DNA of 64,000 bases from Chloroflexota bacterium (GTDB lineage: Bacteria; Chloroflexota; Limnocylindria; Limnocylindrales; CSP1-4), in assembly GCA_019637815.1 (NCBI GenBank), contig JAHBUZ010000002.1:1-64000 (forward strand), read 5' to 3'. The position numbers and the translations under genes were made by a program. Below the pieces are notes generated by a model, which was not told the origin of the DNA, ran no database searches, and worked only from the letters and a program-made list of their open reading frames with translations. Below are positions 9,747-18,139 of this stretch, one piece after another. Every line of letters starts with the position of its first letter. Positions within the stretch are counted from its first letter, which is position 1.

Positions 9747-10769
9747 GTGATCGAACGACTGCGCATGTCGCGGGGTGCGGCGATCGCCATCGCCGGCCTG
9801 CTGGTGCTCACACCGGCGGCCGTCGTGGCGCAGGATGCGACAGGGGCCCAGCCGGAGAATCCGTACGCCGCGACCGGCGCCATCCCCGGCAGCGGTGAGG
9901 GCAAGCGGGTCGGCTACATCTCGCTCGGCGAGAACGTGCCCTTCGTGAAGCTCGTCTCGGATGGCATCCGGGAGCAGGCGGCGATCGCCGGTCTCGAGCT
10001 GACCGACTGCGATTCCAAGGTGCTCGTCGAGGAGGCCCTCGCGTGCGGCCAGCTACTGGGCGCGCGCCAGGTCGAGGGTGTCATCAACTTCCAGGTGTTC
10101 CAGGACAGCTCGCCCGAGATCTGTGCGTCCTACGGCGGCGTGCCGACCGTGGCCATCGACATCGTCCAGCCGCCCTGCGAGACCGTGTTCATGGGCGCCA
10201 ACAACCATGAGGCGGGTCGTCTGTCGGGTGCGGCCATCGGCAAGTACGCCAAGGACACCTGGGACTGCGACTACACCGCGTACGTCTCGCTCGAGTCCGC
10301 AGCGTCCGGTCAGGCGAACACCGACCGCATGGGCGGCTTCCGGGATGGCTTCAAGGAGTACTGCGACCTCGTCAACGAGACCATCCTCGATGGCGCGGAC
10401 CGCACCGACCCGGCCCTCGAGCAGATGTCCAACCTGCTGCCGGCCCTGCCGGGCAATCGCATCGTCGTGGTCGCCATCAACGAGGACGGCATCCTCGGCG
10501 CGCTGGGTGCTGCCCGCACCCAGGGTCGCGAGGCGGACGTGTTCGTGGCTGGCCAGGGGGCCGATCCCTCCGCGTGGACGGACATCGCCTGCAACCCGCA
10601 GTACATCGCCACGGTGGCCTACTTCCCCGAGCGCTACGGCCGGACCGTGGTCCCCGCGATCATCGACATCCTGGACGGCAAGACCGTCGAGGGTCCGCTG
10701 TTCACGGCCCACGAGGTGATCGACCGGACCAACATCCGGGAGGTCTACCCGGACACGCTGCCCTGCTAG
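9747..10769 (+). CDS. sugar ABC transporter substrate-binding protein (RbsB type), copy 1
   Basis: A 340-residue exported sugar-binding protein of the periplasmic-binding-protein I (ribose/galactose) fold. GTG 9747 is preferred over ATG 9723 because GAGGAGG at 9731-9737 is correctly spaced; it opens a signal peptide ending near VVAQD. The mature part starts with the family's first strand (VGYISLGENVPFVKLVSDGI) and keeps the hinge and ligand-pocket segments such as GQGADPSAW. There are several Cys pairs but no lipobox. It is followed by its ATPase (25-base gap) and permease. A paralog at 14728 has the same layout in the precursor and very similar flanking control sequences. Ligand unknown; the locus suggests a hexose, pentose or deoxysugar. 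Confidence 0.88.
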   Translation: MIERLRMSRGAAIAIAGLLVLTPAAVVAQDATGAQPENPYAATGAIPGSGEGKRVGYISLGENVPFVKLVSDGIREQAAIAGLELTDCDSKVLVEEALACGQLLGARQVEGVINFQVFQDSSPEICASYGGVPTVAIDIVQPPCETVFMGANNHEAGRLSGAAIGKYAKDTWDCDYTAYVSLESAASGQANTDRMGGFRDGFKEYCDLVNETILDGADRTDPALEQMSNLLPALPGNRIVVVAINEDGILGALGAARTQGREADVFVAGQGADPSAWTDIACNPQYIATVAYFPERYGRTVVPAIIDILDGKTVEGPLFTAHEVIDRTNIREVYPDTLPC

Positions 10770-10794
10770 GACGCACCTCCAGGGACGCGAGCCG

Positions 10795-12285
10795 ATGACC
10801 TTCGAGCTTCGGGCTCGTGACATCCGCAAGTCCTTCGGCGGCGTCGAGGTCCTCCATGGTGTGGACCTCGACGCCGTCGGTGGTTCCGTGCTCGCCCTCC
10901 TGGGCGAGAACGGGGCCGGCAAGTCCACGCTCGTCAAGATCATCGCGGGCGACTACCAGGCGGACTCCGGCGCCATCGAGGTGGACGGCGCCAGCTACCC
11001 GGTGCTCACGCCGCGCCAGGCGCGGGACCTCGGCGTGGCCATCATCTTCCAGGAGTTCCAGGACGCCTCCACCCTGACCGTCGCCGAGAACATCTCGCTC
11101 GGACGATTGCCGGCCACGCGCGGCCTCGTGTCCTGGAAGGCCATGAAGGACCGCGCGCGGCGCATCCTCGATCAACTCCAGGTGGACATCGACCCCGACG
11201 ACATCGTGGGCACGCTGCGCGTCGGCGAGCGACAGATCGTGGAGATCGCGCGCTCGCTCTCGGGATCGGCCCGCCTGCTCATCCTCGACGAGCCGACGGC
11301 CGCGCTCTCCCACCATGAGGCGGAGACGCTCTTCCAGTTCATCCGGCGGCTGCGTGACCAGGGCGTGGCCATCATCTACATCACCCATCGCCTTGACGAG
11401 GTGACCGCGGTGGCCGACCGGGTCCAGGTGCTGCGCGATGGTTCCACGTCACTGCTCACCGACGTGGCCGCCACCGATCGACGCGCCATGATCGAGGCCA
11501 TGATCGGGCGGCGCATGGCCGAGGTCGGTCGACCGGCACCCGCGACGTGGGCGATCGGGGAGCGACCGGCACTCGCATGGCGTGCCGCGTCCGCCGGCCG
11601 TGCCTTCGCGGACGTCTCGCTCGAGGTCCGGCCGGGTGAGGTGGTGGGCCTCTTCGGCAAGCTGGGCTCGGGGGCCGCGGAGGTCGGTGAGACCGCGTTC
11701 GGCATCCATCCGCTGTCCGCCGGCACGCTCGAGGTGAACGGCCAGCCGATGACCCTCAAGGACCCCTACTCGGCCATCGCCGCGGGCACCGGGTTCCTGC
11801 CCGCGGACCGCAAGGCCGGTGGCGCGTTCCTGGTGCGGCCCATCGCCGAGAATGTGGCGGTCGCCAGCTGGCCGCGGCTGTCGACGATGGGATTCATCTC
11901 CGAGCGAGTGGAGGGCAAGGCGTTCCAGCGCTGGCGCGAACGATTGTCCATCCGCTCTCGCAACGATCCCCGCCAGACGATGGGCACTCTCTCGGGTGGC
12001 AACCAGCAGAAGGTGCTGCTGGCACGCTGGCTGGAACGCGACTCACGCGCGCTGGTGCTCATCGAGCCCACGCGGGGCGTGGACGTGGGCGCCCGCGAGG
12101 ATATCTATCGGTCGCTCCGGGAGCTCGCCGCAGGAGGTGCTGCTGTCCTCGTGGTGACCTCGGACTACGAGGAAGCGGTCCAGGTGGCGGACCGTGTCTA
12201 CGTGATGTCGAAGGGACGCGTGGCGACCGAGCTGCACGGGGACGCGATCACGACGGCCCAGCTGTTGGCCGCCGCAGGAGGTTGA
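10795..12285 (+). CDS. sugar ABC transporter ATP-binding protein (RbsA/MglA type, two domains)
   Basis: A 496-residue protein with two ABC domains in tandem, the usual length for this class. The first domain has Walker A GENGAGKST (residues 37-45), Q-loop FQEFQD, a signature LRVGERQ and Walker B LLILDEPTAAL. The second has the degenerate P-loop normal for this family (GLFGKLGSG) but a full LSGGNQQK signature near 400, followed by VLIEPTRGVDVGA. It should power import through the permease encoded next, whose GTG is one base past its stop. It is the only ATPase near the two binding proteins at 9747 and 14728. Confidence 0.92.
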   Translation: MTFELRARDIRKSFGGVEVLHGVDLDAVGGSVLALLGENGAGKSTLVKIIAGDYQADSGAIEVDGASYPVLTPRQARDLGVAIIFQEFQDASTLTVAENISLGRLPATRGLVSWKAMKDRARRILDQLQVDIDPDDIVGTLRVGERQIVEIARSLSGSARLLILDEPTAALSHHEAETLFQFIRRLRDQGVAIIYITHRLDEVTAVADRVQVLRDGSTSLLTDVAATDRRAMIEAMIGRRMAEVGRPAPATWAIGERPALAWRAASAGRAFADVSLEVRPGEVVGLFGKLGSGAAEVGETAFGIHPLSAGTLEVNGQPMTLKDPYSAIAAGTGFLPADRKAGGAFLVRPIAENVAVASWPRLSTMGFISERVEGKAFQRWRERLSIRSRNDPRQTMGTLSGGNQQKVLLARWLERDSRALVLIEPTRGVDVGAREDIYRSLRELAAGGAAVLVVTSDYEEAVQVADRVYVMSKGRVATELHGDAITTAQLLAAAGG

Positions 12286-12286
12286 T

Positions 12287-13360
12287 GTGACGGACGAGGA
12301 TCTGGGGTCCGGGACCCCGCGCGCAGCGGGGGAGGCGCTCGTCACGAGCGCCTCGAGCGGGGAGGCGGCAGCGCTGCCACCACGCCGCCGGGGCATCAGC
12401 CTGCCCGAGACGGCTGCCCTGTTCCTGGTCCTCGTCGCCCTGTTCCTGTTCTTCTCGTTCACGTCGAAGTACTTCTTCAGCACCGACAACATCGTCAACA
12501 TCCTCCAGAACGTGGCGCGCATCGGCATCGTGGCCTGCCCTGCCACGCTGCTCATGATCGGCGGCCAGTTCGACCTGTCGGTCGGGTCCATGGCCGCGTT
12601 CACGGCGATGCTCATGGCCGTACTGGCGGCCCCCGTCGGCGTGACCAAGACGCCCTTCGCGATGGGACTCGGCATCGAGATCTCGTTCGTCCTCGCGCTC
12701 CTCGGCGCGTTCCTCATCGGCGCCCTCAACGCATTCAGCGTCACGGTGCTGCGCATCAACGCCCTCATCACGACCCTGGGCACCCTTGCGATATTCCGGG
12801 GACTGACCAAGGTGCTCGGCGATGGTCAGACCATCCGCATCGAGAACTTCGGCGGCCTGGGCATCATGCGCATCCCCGAGGGCGGTCTGCCGGTCCCGGT
12901 CTACATCTTCGTCGCGGTCGTCATCATCTCCATCGTCATCCTGCGCTACACCACGTATGGCCGGTCGATGTATGCCATCGGTGCGAGTCCCACGGCGGCG
13001 CGCCTCGCCGGCATCCGGACCAACCGCGCCATCGCCATCGGCTTCCTGCTGTCCTCCGCGATGGCGGGTCTGGCGGGTCTCATCCTGCTGTCCCAGGTCG
13101 GTGGTGCGTCGGTGAACGCCAACACCGGCTTCGAGCTCCAGGTGGTCACCGCGGTCGTGCTCGGCGGCGCGAGCCTGTCGGGTGGTCGGGGCGGGATCCC
13201 GGGCACCATCATCGCGGTGCTCATCGTGGGTGTCCTCGCCAACGGTCTCATCCAGCTGGGTGTCCCGTCGTTCTGGATCGAGGTGGCGAACGGCGTGCTG
13301 CTGCTCGCCGCGGTGGGCTTCGACCAGCTGCGCATCCGGCTCACCAAGTCGACCGCCTGA
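12287..13360 (+). CDS. sugar ABC transporter permease (RbsC type)
   Basis: A 357-residue inner-membrane permease of the BPD_transp_2 class. GTG 12287 has GCAGGAGG just upstream inside the ATPase gene, so the two are translationally coupled. A soluble N-terminal segment of about 40 residues precedes roughly eight to ten hydrophobic segments. The family motif DLSVGSMAAF (after LLMIGGQF) and the cytoplasmic loop IGASPTAARLAGI followed by LSGGRGGIPGTIIAVL are clear. It forms the channel for the sugar delivered by the binding proteins at 9747 and/or 14728. Permeases of this type usually act as homodimers, so a single gene is enough. Confidence 0.92.
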   Translation: MTDEDLGSGTPRAAGEALVTSASSGEAAALPPRRRGISLPETAALFLVLVALFLFFSFTSKYFFSTDNIVNILQNVARIGIVACPATLLMIGGQFDLSVGSMAAFTAMLMAVLAAPVGVTKTPFAMGLGIEISFVLALLGAFLIGALNAFSVTVLRINALITTLGTLAIFRGLTKVLGDGQTIRIENFGGLGIMRIPEGGLPVPVYIFVAVVIISIVILRYTTYGRSMYAIGASPTAARLAGIRTNRAIAIGFLLSSAMAGLAGLILLSQVGGASVNANTGFELQVVTAVVLGGASLSGGRGGIPGTIIAVLIVGVLANGLIQLGVPSFWIEVANGVLLLAAVGFDQLRIRLTKSTA

Positions 13361-13373
13361 CGGGCGCCCGCAC

Positions 13374-14507
13374 ATGACCCCGGGTCCGGTCCGACTCACC
13401 TGGTCCGACGCCATCGGCAAACGTGTGCGGACGGGCGATCCGCAGGCGCAGACGGTGCCCACGCTCGTCGCGGCTCGCCAGGCGCTCGAGGAGGCGGGTG
13501 ACGAGTTCGGCCTGCTCGCCGGCCGTCGCGAGGTGGCGGCGCAGCTCGTGGACTCCTTCATGGAGGAGGCCAAGGTCGTCTACGTCATCTACAAGGTGTG
13601 GACCGAGGGGTTCCTCGACTGGCTGGCGACCCAGGGTGTCACCCAGGCGGACCGCGACGCGGAGATCGAGCGCCTGCGGCACCTGCTCGCGTGGCCGGAC
13701 GGACGACCCCTGGACCCCGAGGCCAGCTGGGCCGAGCTGGGCGCGCTCGCGGGCGCGCTCGCCAGTGGCATCCGCGCGTATGACCTGCGGATGGCCGAGG
13801 CCCAGCCACGGCTCGATGCGCTCGCGGAGGGCTGGCGGGGCCTGCACGATCGATACGCGGACCTGATGGCGGGCGTGCTCGCGTTCGTCGCGCGACGCTT
13901 CGGGGAGGCACGGCTCGAGGACTGCTACCGGGCGGTGCTGGAGCCGTACATCCAGGAGCGCTACATGGTGTTCGACACCCGTGTGACGCCCTATCCGGAC
14001 ACCCTGGAACGCAACCTGTACCTGGTGCTGGAAGCGATGCGCGCCCACATGGGCGGGCCCAGGCGGGACGGCGAGGTGGACCTCGAGGAGCACGACGACC
14101 GGTGGGTGGTCAGCTTCGATCCCTGCGGTTCGGGTGGTCGTTCGATGCGCGGCGACACCATCGAGGGGACCGGCTCACGGGTGCTCGCGCCCTATGAGTT
14201 CGGGGTCACCCAGGAGCGTCACGACTGGGCCTGGAACGAGACCGGCATCTGCTACTACTGCGCGCATTGCTGCCTCGCGCTCGAGAAGCTGCCCATGGAG
14301 CGGTGGGGTCACCCGGTGCGCGTGGTGGACCCGCCGCGCTGGGGCGGCTCGGCGGATGCACCGGAGACCACGAAGCGCTGCACCTGGACCGTCTACAAGA
14401 CGCTCGATGCGATCCCGGCGTCGGTCTACGAGCGACTGGGGCATCGCCGGCCGGAGCTGCCGGTCATCCAGCCACCCGGTCCGGGGGACGCGCCGCAGGA
14501 GCGATGA
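13374..14507 (+). CDS. unrecognised cysteine-motif protein in a sugar ABC operon, paralog of 27837-28952
   Basis: A 377-residue soluble protein that I do not recognise. ATG 13374 is 13 bases after the permease stop; the frame upstream is a shadow of the permease. The N-terminal half is helical (EEAKVVYVIYKVW near 63-75). The C-terminal part has five cysteines conserved with the paralog at 27837-28952 at nearly the same spacing: DPCGSGGR (C251), C-YY-C-AH-C (C293, C296, C299) and RCTWTVYK (C336). The distances 42 and 43 are identical in both proteins. Conserved PVRVVDPP lies between the last two groups. This looks like a metal (Zn, Fe-S or haem) or redox centre. Its place directly after an importer suggests a role tied to the imported compound or its sensing; no function is claimed. 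Confidence 0.8.
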   Translation: MTPGPVRLTWSDAIGKRVRTGDPQAQTVPTLVAARQALEEAGDEFGLLAGRREVAAQLVDSFMEEAKVVYVIYKVWTEGFLDWLATQGVTQADRDAEIERLRHLLAWPDGRPLDPEASWAELGALAGALASGIRAYDLRMAEAQPRLDALAEGWRGLHDRYADLMAGVLAFVARRFGEARLEDCYRAVLEPYIQERYMVFDTRVTPYPDTLERNLYLVLEAMRAHMGGPRRDGEVDLEEHDDRWVVSFDPCGSGGRSMRGDTIEGTGSRVLAPYEFGVTQERHDWAWNETGICYYCAHCCLALEKLPMERWGHPVRVVDPPRWGGSADAPETTKRCTWTVYKTLDAIPASVYERLGHRRPELPVIQPPGPGDAPQER

Positions 14508-14600
14508 GCGGGCGTGGCCCCGGTACCGGATGCGTGCCCACCTGGCGCCCGCGGTGGGTCACCGCGTCGGGGTCGTCGCCGTGGCTCTCGTGTCACCGAC

Positions 14601-14630
14601 TTGACACCGGATCGCGACCCGGCCTACTGT
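14601..14630 (+). promoter_or_regulatory. sigma70-like promoter of the 14728 binding-protein gene
   Basis: TTGACA (14601-14606), 18-bp spacer, TACTGT (14625-14630). Spacer length and context match the promoter at 9644-9673. Confidence 0.6.
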
Positions 14631-14653
14631 CGCCGCCACGACCGGCTGCGCAT

Positions 14654-14672
14654 CGTTTCCAGAATGCTTTGC
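14654..14672 (+). promoter_or_regulatory. putative LacI-type operator, CGTTTCCAG motif, site B
   Basis: CGTTTCCAGAATGCTTTGC matches site A at 9694-9712 in 18 of 19 positions and sits at the same distance downstream of its promoter, so both binding-protein genes are likely controlled by the same regulator. Confidence 0.55.
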
Positions 14673-14727
14673 CGGACGTCGGTGGCGCGGCGGCCGGATC
14701 AGGGTCCGCGTAGAGGAGGTTCGGTCC

Positions 14728-15774
14728 ATGCATCGTTCGGCAACGTCCGTACGGCGGCTCCTGGCGACCGTCGGCCTGGGAGCGCTGCTCGCAGCGTCCG
14801 CGCCCGGGCTCGTGGCCGCACAGGACGCGTCGGCACCCCCCGACGTGAACCCGTACACGGGTGCCACGCCCGGCAGCGGTGAGGGCAAGACGGTCGGCTA
14901 CATCTCGCTCGGCGACTCGCTCCCGTTCGTGAAGCTGGTCTCGGACAGCATCCGGGCCGAGGCGGAGATCGCCGGTCTCGAGCTGGTCTACTGCGACTCG
15001 AAGGTCGACCAGGCGGAGGCGCTCGCGTGCGCCCAGCAGATGAAGGTCCAGGGCGCCCAGGCGGTGCTCAACTTCCAGCTGTACGCCGAGTCGTCCACCG
15101 AGATCTGCGGCGCCTATGACAACGTGCCCACCATCGCCATCGACATCCACCAGGACCCCTGCGAGGTGGTGTTCATGGGCGCGGACAACTTCCACGCCGG
15201 TGAGATCTCGGGGATCGCGACCGCGCAGGCGCTCCAGGCCGAGAACGGCTGCACGTATGACAAGGTCCTGACCCTCGAATCGCCGGCGGTCGGCCAGGTC
15301 AACACGGACCGCGTCGGGGGCATGCTCGCCGGCTTCGCCAGCGTCTGTGGTGAGATCCCCGCGGACAAGCTCCAGCAGCTGGGTGTCGGTGGCACCACCG
15401 ACCAGGCGCTCGAGTCCGTCACGAGCGTCCTGCCGACGATCCCGCCGGGCGGCATCCTCGTGGTGCTCAGCCTCAACGACGACATGGCCCTGGGTGCGCT
15501 CGCGGCCGCCCGCACGGCGGGTCGCGATGGCGAGCTGCGCATCGGCTCGCAGGGTGCGGACCCGTCCGCGTGGACCGAGATCCTGTGCAACCCCTCCTGG
15601 ATCGCCGACTCGGCGTACTTCCCGGAGCGCTATGGCAAGACCCTCGTCCCGGCGGTCATCGACCTCCTGGACGGCAAGGCCCTGCCGCGCAACCTGTTCA
15701 TCGTCCACGAGGCGATCAGCAAGGACAACCTCCTGACGATCTACCCCGAGGCGGAGTCTGCCAAGACCTGCTGA
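14728..15774 (+). CDS. sugar ABC transporter substrate-binding protein (RbsB type), copy 2
   Basis: A 348-residue paralog of the 9747 product. The ATG is preceded by GAGGAGG and opens a signal peptide that ends near LVAAQD. Both mature proteins begin NPY, then G-x-IPGSGEGK or G-ATPGSGEGK, followed by VGYISLG; both keep the DSK, GADPSAW and YFPERYGKT-type segments, so they arose by duplication. It has its own promoter and operator, separate from the upstream operon, and no ATPase or permease of its own follows. The simplest reading is an alternative or second-substrate receptor for the 10795/12287 transporter. A strong hairpin follows at 15831. Confidence 0.87.
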   Translation: MHRSATSVRRLLATVGLGALLAASAPGLVAAQDASAPPDVNPYTGATPGSGEGKTVGYISLGDSLPFVKLVSDSIRAEAEIAGLELVYCDSKVDQAEALACAQQMKVQGAQAVLNFQLYAESSTEICGAYDNVPTIAIDIHQDPCEVVFMGADNFHAGEISGIATAQALQAENGCTYDKVLTLESPAVGQVNTDRVGGMLAGFASVCGEIPADKLQQLGVGGTTDQALESVTSVLPTIPPGGILVVLSLNDDMALGALAAARTAGRDGELRIGSQGADPSAWTEILCNPSWIADSAYFPERYGKTLVPAVIDLLDGKALPRNLFIVHEAISKDNLLTIYPEAESAKTC

Positions 15775-15830
15775 TCGGTGACCGACCGTCGGGGCATCTG
15801 CTCCGTCGGCCGGGGAGCGTCAGAAAGACC

Positions 15831-15857
15831 GGGCGGGGCGGCGATGCCGTCCCGCCC
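15831..15857 (+). terminator. 12-bp hairpin after the binding-protein gene
   Basis: GGGCGGGGCGGC (15831-15842) pairs with GCCGTCCCGCCC (15846-15857) with one G-T wobble and a 3-base loop. It lacks a T-run, so it may act as an mRNA-end stabiliser or attenuator rather than a full terminator before the next gene. Confidence 0.55.
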
Positions 15858-15878
15858 GTCGCATGTGAGGAGATGGAC

Positions 15879-16940
15879 GTGGCACCACTGACGCTGGGCG
15901 TCATCGGGGCCGGCACGTGGGCGATCGCGGCGCACCTGCCCGCGTTCGTGGCACGCGACGATGTGGCGCCCCTCATCGTGTGTCGCCGGGACGCCGCCGT
16001 ACTGCACGAGGTCCAGCGGATGTTCGGCTTCCCGCGCGCCACCACCGACTGGCGCGAGGTGATCGACGCGCGCCCGGACCTGGTGGTCCTGACCGGGCCG
16101 GTCGGCCTGCGTGCGACACAGGCACGTGCTGCCCTCGAGGCGGGCTGCCACGTGCTCGCGGAGAAGCCGTTCACGGTGGAGCCCGCGGACGCCTGGGCGC
16201 TCGACCGGCTCGCCCGGGAGCGTGGCCGGGTGCTCATGCTGTGCTACGCATGGAACGAGATGGGCATCGTGGAGACCGCCCGCCAGCTGCTCCATGAGGA
16301 TGGCGGCGTGGGCACCATCGAGCATGTCAGCGTGACCATGTCCACGGTCGTCCGGGACCTCCTGCTCCATGGCCGGACGTACGTGGACATCCCCATCGAT
16401 GCGCCGCCTCGCGCGGAGACATGGTCCGACCCACGGATCTCCGGCGGCGGCTATGGCCAGGGCCAGCTGACCCATGGCCTGGGGCTGCTGTTCCGTCTCA
16501 TCCCCCAGCGTGCGACCCAAGTGAGCGCGTACACGGGGTCGACAGCGGGCGCCAGCGTGGAGCTCCACGACGCGATCACGCTCCGGCTCGAGGGTGGTGC
16601 CGTGGGGGTCGTGTCCGGGGCGTCCCTGCCGCCGGGCACGTTCGGCGACCAGCATCAGCTCCAGATCCGGGTGACCGGCGACCGGGGTCAGCTGCTGGTG
16701 GATCTCGACCGACCGCTCGTGCGCCGGTCGCGGGCCGGGGACGATGTCACCGCGGCGCTCTCCGACGAGGATGTCACCTGGTCGTTCGCGCGTGTCGTGG
16801 ACCGATTCGTCGACCTGGCACGGGGACGGGACGTCGGGATGCGCTCGCCGGCGGAGCTGGGGGCACGGGTCGTGGAGGTGCTCGACGGGATGTATCGCAG
16901 CGCGGCCTCGGGTGCGCCGGTGGCGATCGGCGGCGTCTGA
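15879..16940 (+). CDS. Gfo/Idh/MocA family NAD(P)-dependent oxidoreductase
   Basis: A 353-residue dehydrogenase. GTG 15879 is favoured over ATG 15873 because GAGGAG (15867-15872) is then 6 bases away. The N-terminal Rossmann motif GVIGAGTWA (near residues 7-15) binds the nucleotide and AEKPFTVEP (about residue 103) carries the family Lys of the EKP motif. The C-terminal alpha/beta domain binds the sugar. Family members oxidise inositol, sugars or sugar acids in the cytoplasm. It follows the second binding-protein gene, separated by a hairpin, so may share its transcription in part. It ends 10 bases from the convergent amidohydrolase gene. Confidence 0.85.
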   Translation: MAPLTLGVIGAGTWAIAAHLPAFVARDDVAPLIVCRRDAAVLHEVQRMFGFPRATTDWREVIDARPDLVVLTGPVGLRATQARAALEAGCHVLAEKPFTVEPADAWALDRLARERGRVLMLCYAWNEMGIVETARQLLHEDGGVGTIEHVSVTMSTVVRDLLLHGRTYVDIPIDAPPRAETWSDPRISGGGYGQGQLTHGLGLLFRLIPQRATQVSAYTGSTAGASVELHDAITLRLEGGAVGVVSGASLPPGTFGDQHQLQIRVTGDRGQLLVDLDRPLVRRSRAGDDVTAALSDEDVTWSFARVVDRFVDLARGRDVGMRSPAELGARVVEVLDGMYRSAASGAPVAIGGV

Positions 16941-16950
16941 CCGGCGGAGG

Positions 16951-18075
16951 TCAGGCGACCCGGCGTCCCGCCAGGAAGGTCGCTGCCGCCACCAGCCGCT
17001 CGGGCGCGGTGACCGTGGCGCCGTAGGAATCCTGGAGCAGGAAGCTGCCCTGCTCGCGGCGGAGCACCGTGACATCGGCCGTGACACCCACACCGAGCGT
17101 GCCCCGGGCACCCGTGAGGCCGATGGCCGCCGCAGGTGCCGCCGTGGTCATGCCGATGACGTCCTCGATGGGGAGCCCCAGGTACAGGAACTTGGACATG
17201 GTCGTCGTGAGGTCCACCACGGGCATCGGCACGTTGAAGCGATGCAGGTCCGTGCTGATGGTGTCCGGCCGGAACCCGTCGGCGAGCGCCGCCTCCGCCT
17301 TCCCGAACGCGAACGAGCCACGTCCGTGGCCCACATCGAACAGGACACCCCTCGCGCGCGCCTCGCGGGCGGCCGGCACCACCTGGCCGATCGTGTCCAC
17401 CATGCCTGGCTCCCAGCCGGTGTACGCGTGGGTCACGATGTCACCCGGGCCCAGGAGCTCGAGGATCGCCTCGATGGGCGCCGTGGAGCCCCCGATGTGG
17501 ACCATCACCGGTCGACCCAGCTCGATGCCCGCCTCGCGCGCGCGTCGGACCGCCTCCACCCCGTTGGCACCCGCCAGCTGCTCGCTCACGCGCACCTTGA
17601 GCCCCACGATGAGGTCGGGGTTGGCGCGTGCCACCTCGATCGCGCGGTCCACCTTGGCGTACCGGATGTCATGGAGCTCGCCGAGGTCGGCATCGGCCTG
17701 ACCCATCACCGCGATGTTGAGGAACGCGAGGATGGTGCCCGGGAACGGCTCGATGACGGAGCGACGGAAGCCCGCGAAGTTGTTGGCGCCCGATGATCCG
17801 GCATCGACCATCGTGGTCACGCCTCGAAGCAGGTCGTTGGGCCCGGGCTCCACGCACAGCTCCGCGCCACCCCAGTCGACGTGGACGTGGAGGTCCACGA
17901 GCCCCGGCACGACCAGCAGGTCGGTGGCATCGAGCACGTCCGCTGCGTCCGTCAGCGGGATGTGCGTCTCGATGGCCACCACGCGACCGCGGTGGATGGC
18001 GAGGTCCCGCGGCGCATGGATGCCGGCGGCGACATCGATGAGCGTACCGCCGTGGATGACCAGGTCGAAGGGCAT
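16951..18075 (-). CDS. amidohydrolase/deacetylase family metallohydrolase (dihydroorotase-like)
   Basis: A 374-residue amidohydrolase-superfamily enzyme. The composite N-terminal beta domain (DLVIHGGTLIDVAAG) is followed by the metal motif GLVDLHVHVD. A Lys in the segment IVGLKVRVS is at the place of the carboxylated metal-bridging Lys; further ligands are His in PVMVHIGG and THAYTG, and the catalytic Asp may be the one in FDVGHG. This arrangement matches the deacetylase/adenine deaminase-like branch rather than true dihydroorotase. Likely role: hydrolysis of an amide or N-acetyl bond. It is the minus-strand gene downstream of 18140-20509, 64 bases apart, and may be cotranscribed. Confidence 0.85.
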   Translation of the reverse strand: MPFDLVIHGGTLIDVAAGIHAPRDLAIHRGRVVAIETHIPLTDAADVLDATDLLVVPGLVDLHVHVDWGGAELCVEPGPNDLLRGVTTMVDAGSSGANNFAGFRRSVIEPFPGTILAFLNIAVMGQADADLGELHDIRYAKVDRAIEVARANPDLIVGLKVRVSEQLAGANGVEAVRRAREAGIELGRPVMVHIGGSTAPIEAILELLGPGDIVTHAYTGWEPGMVDTIGQVVPAAREARARGVLFDVGHGRGSFAFGKAEAALADGFRPDTISTDLHRFNVPMPVVDLTTTMSKFLYLGLPIEDVIGMTTAAPAAAIGLTGARGTLGVGVTADVTVLRREQGSFLLQDSYGATVTAPERLVAAATFLAGRRVA

Positions 18076-18139
18076 GGGGTCGGGATCCTCGTGGTCGGGT
18101 GGATGGACGGGCGATCGGATGGAGGCGCGTCGGGCCGCG

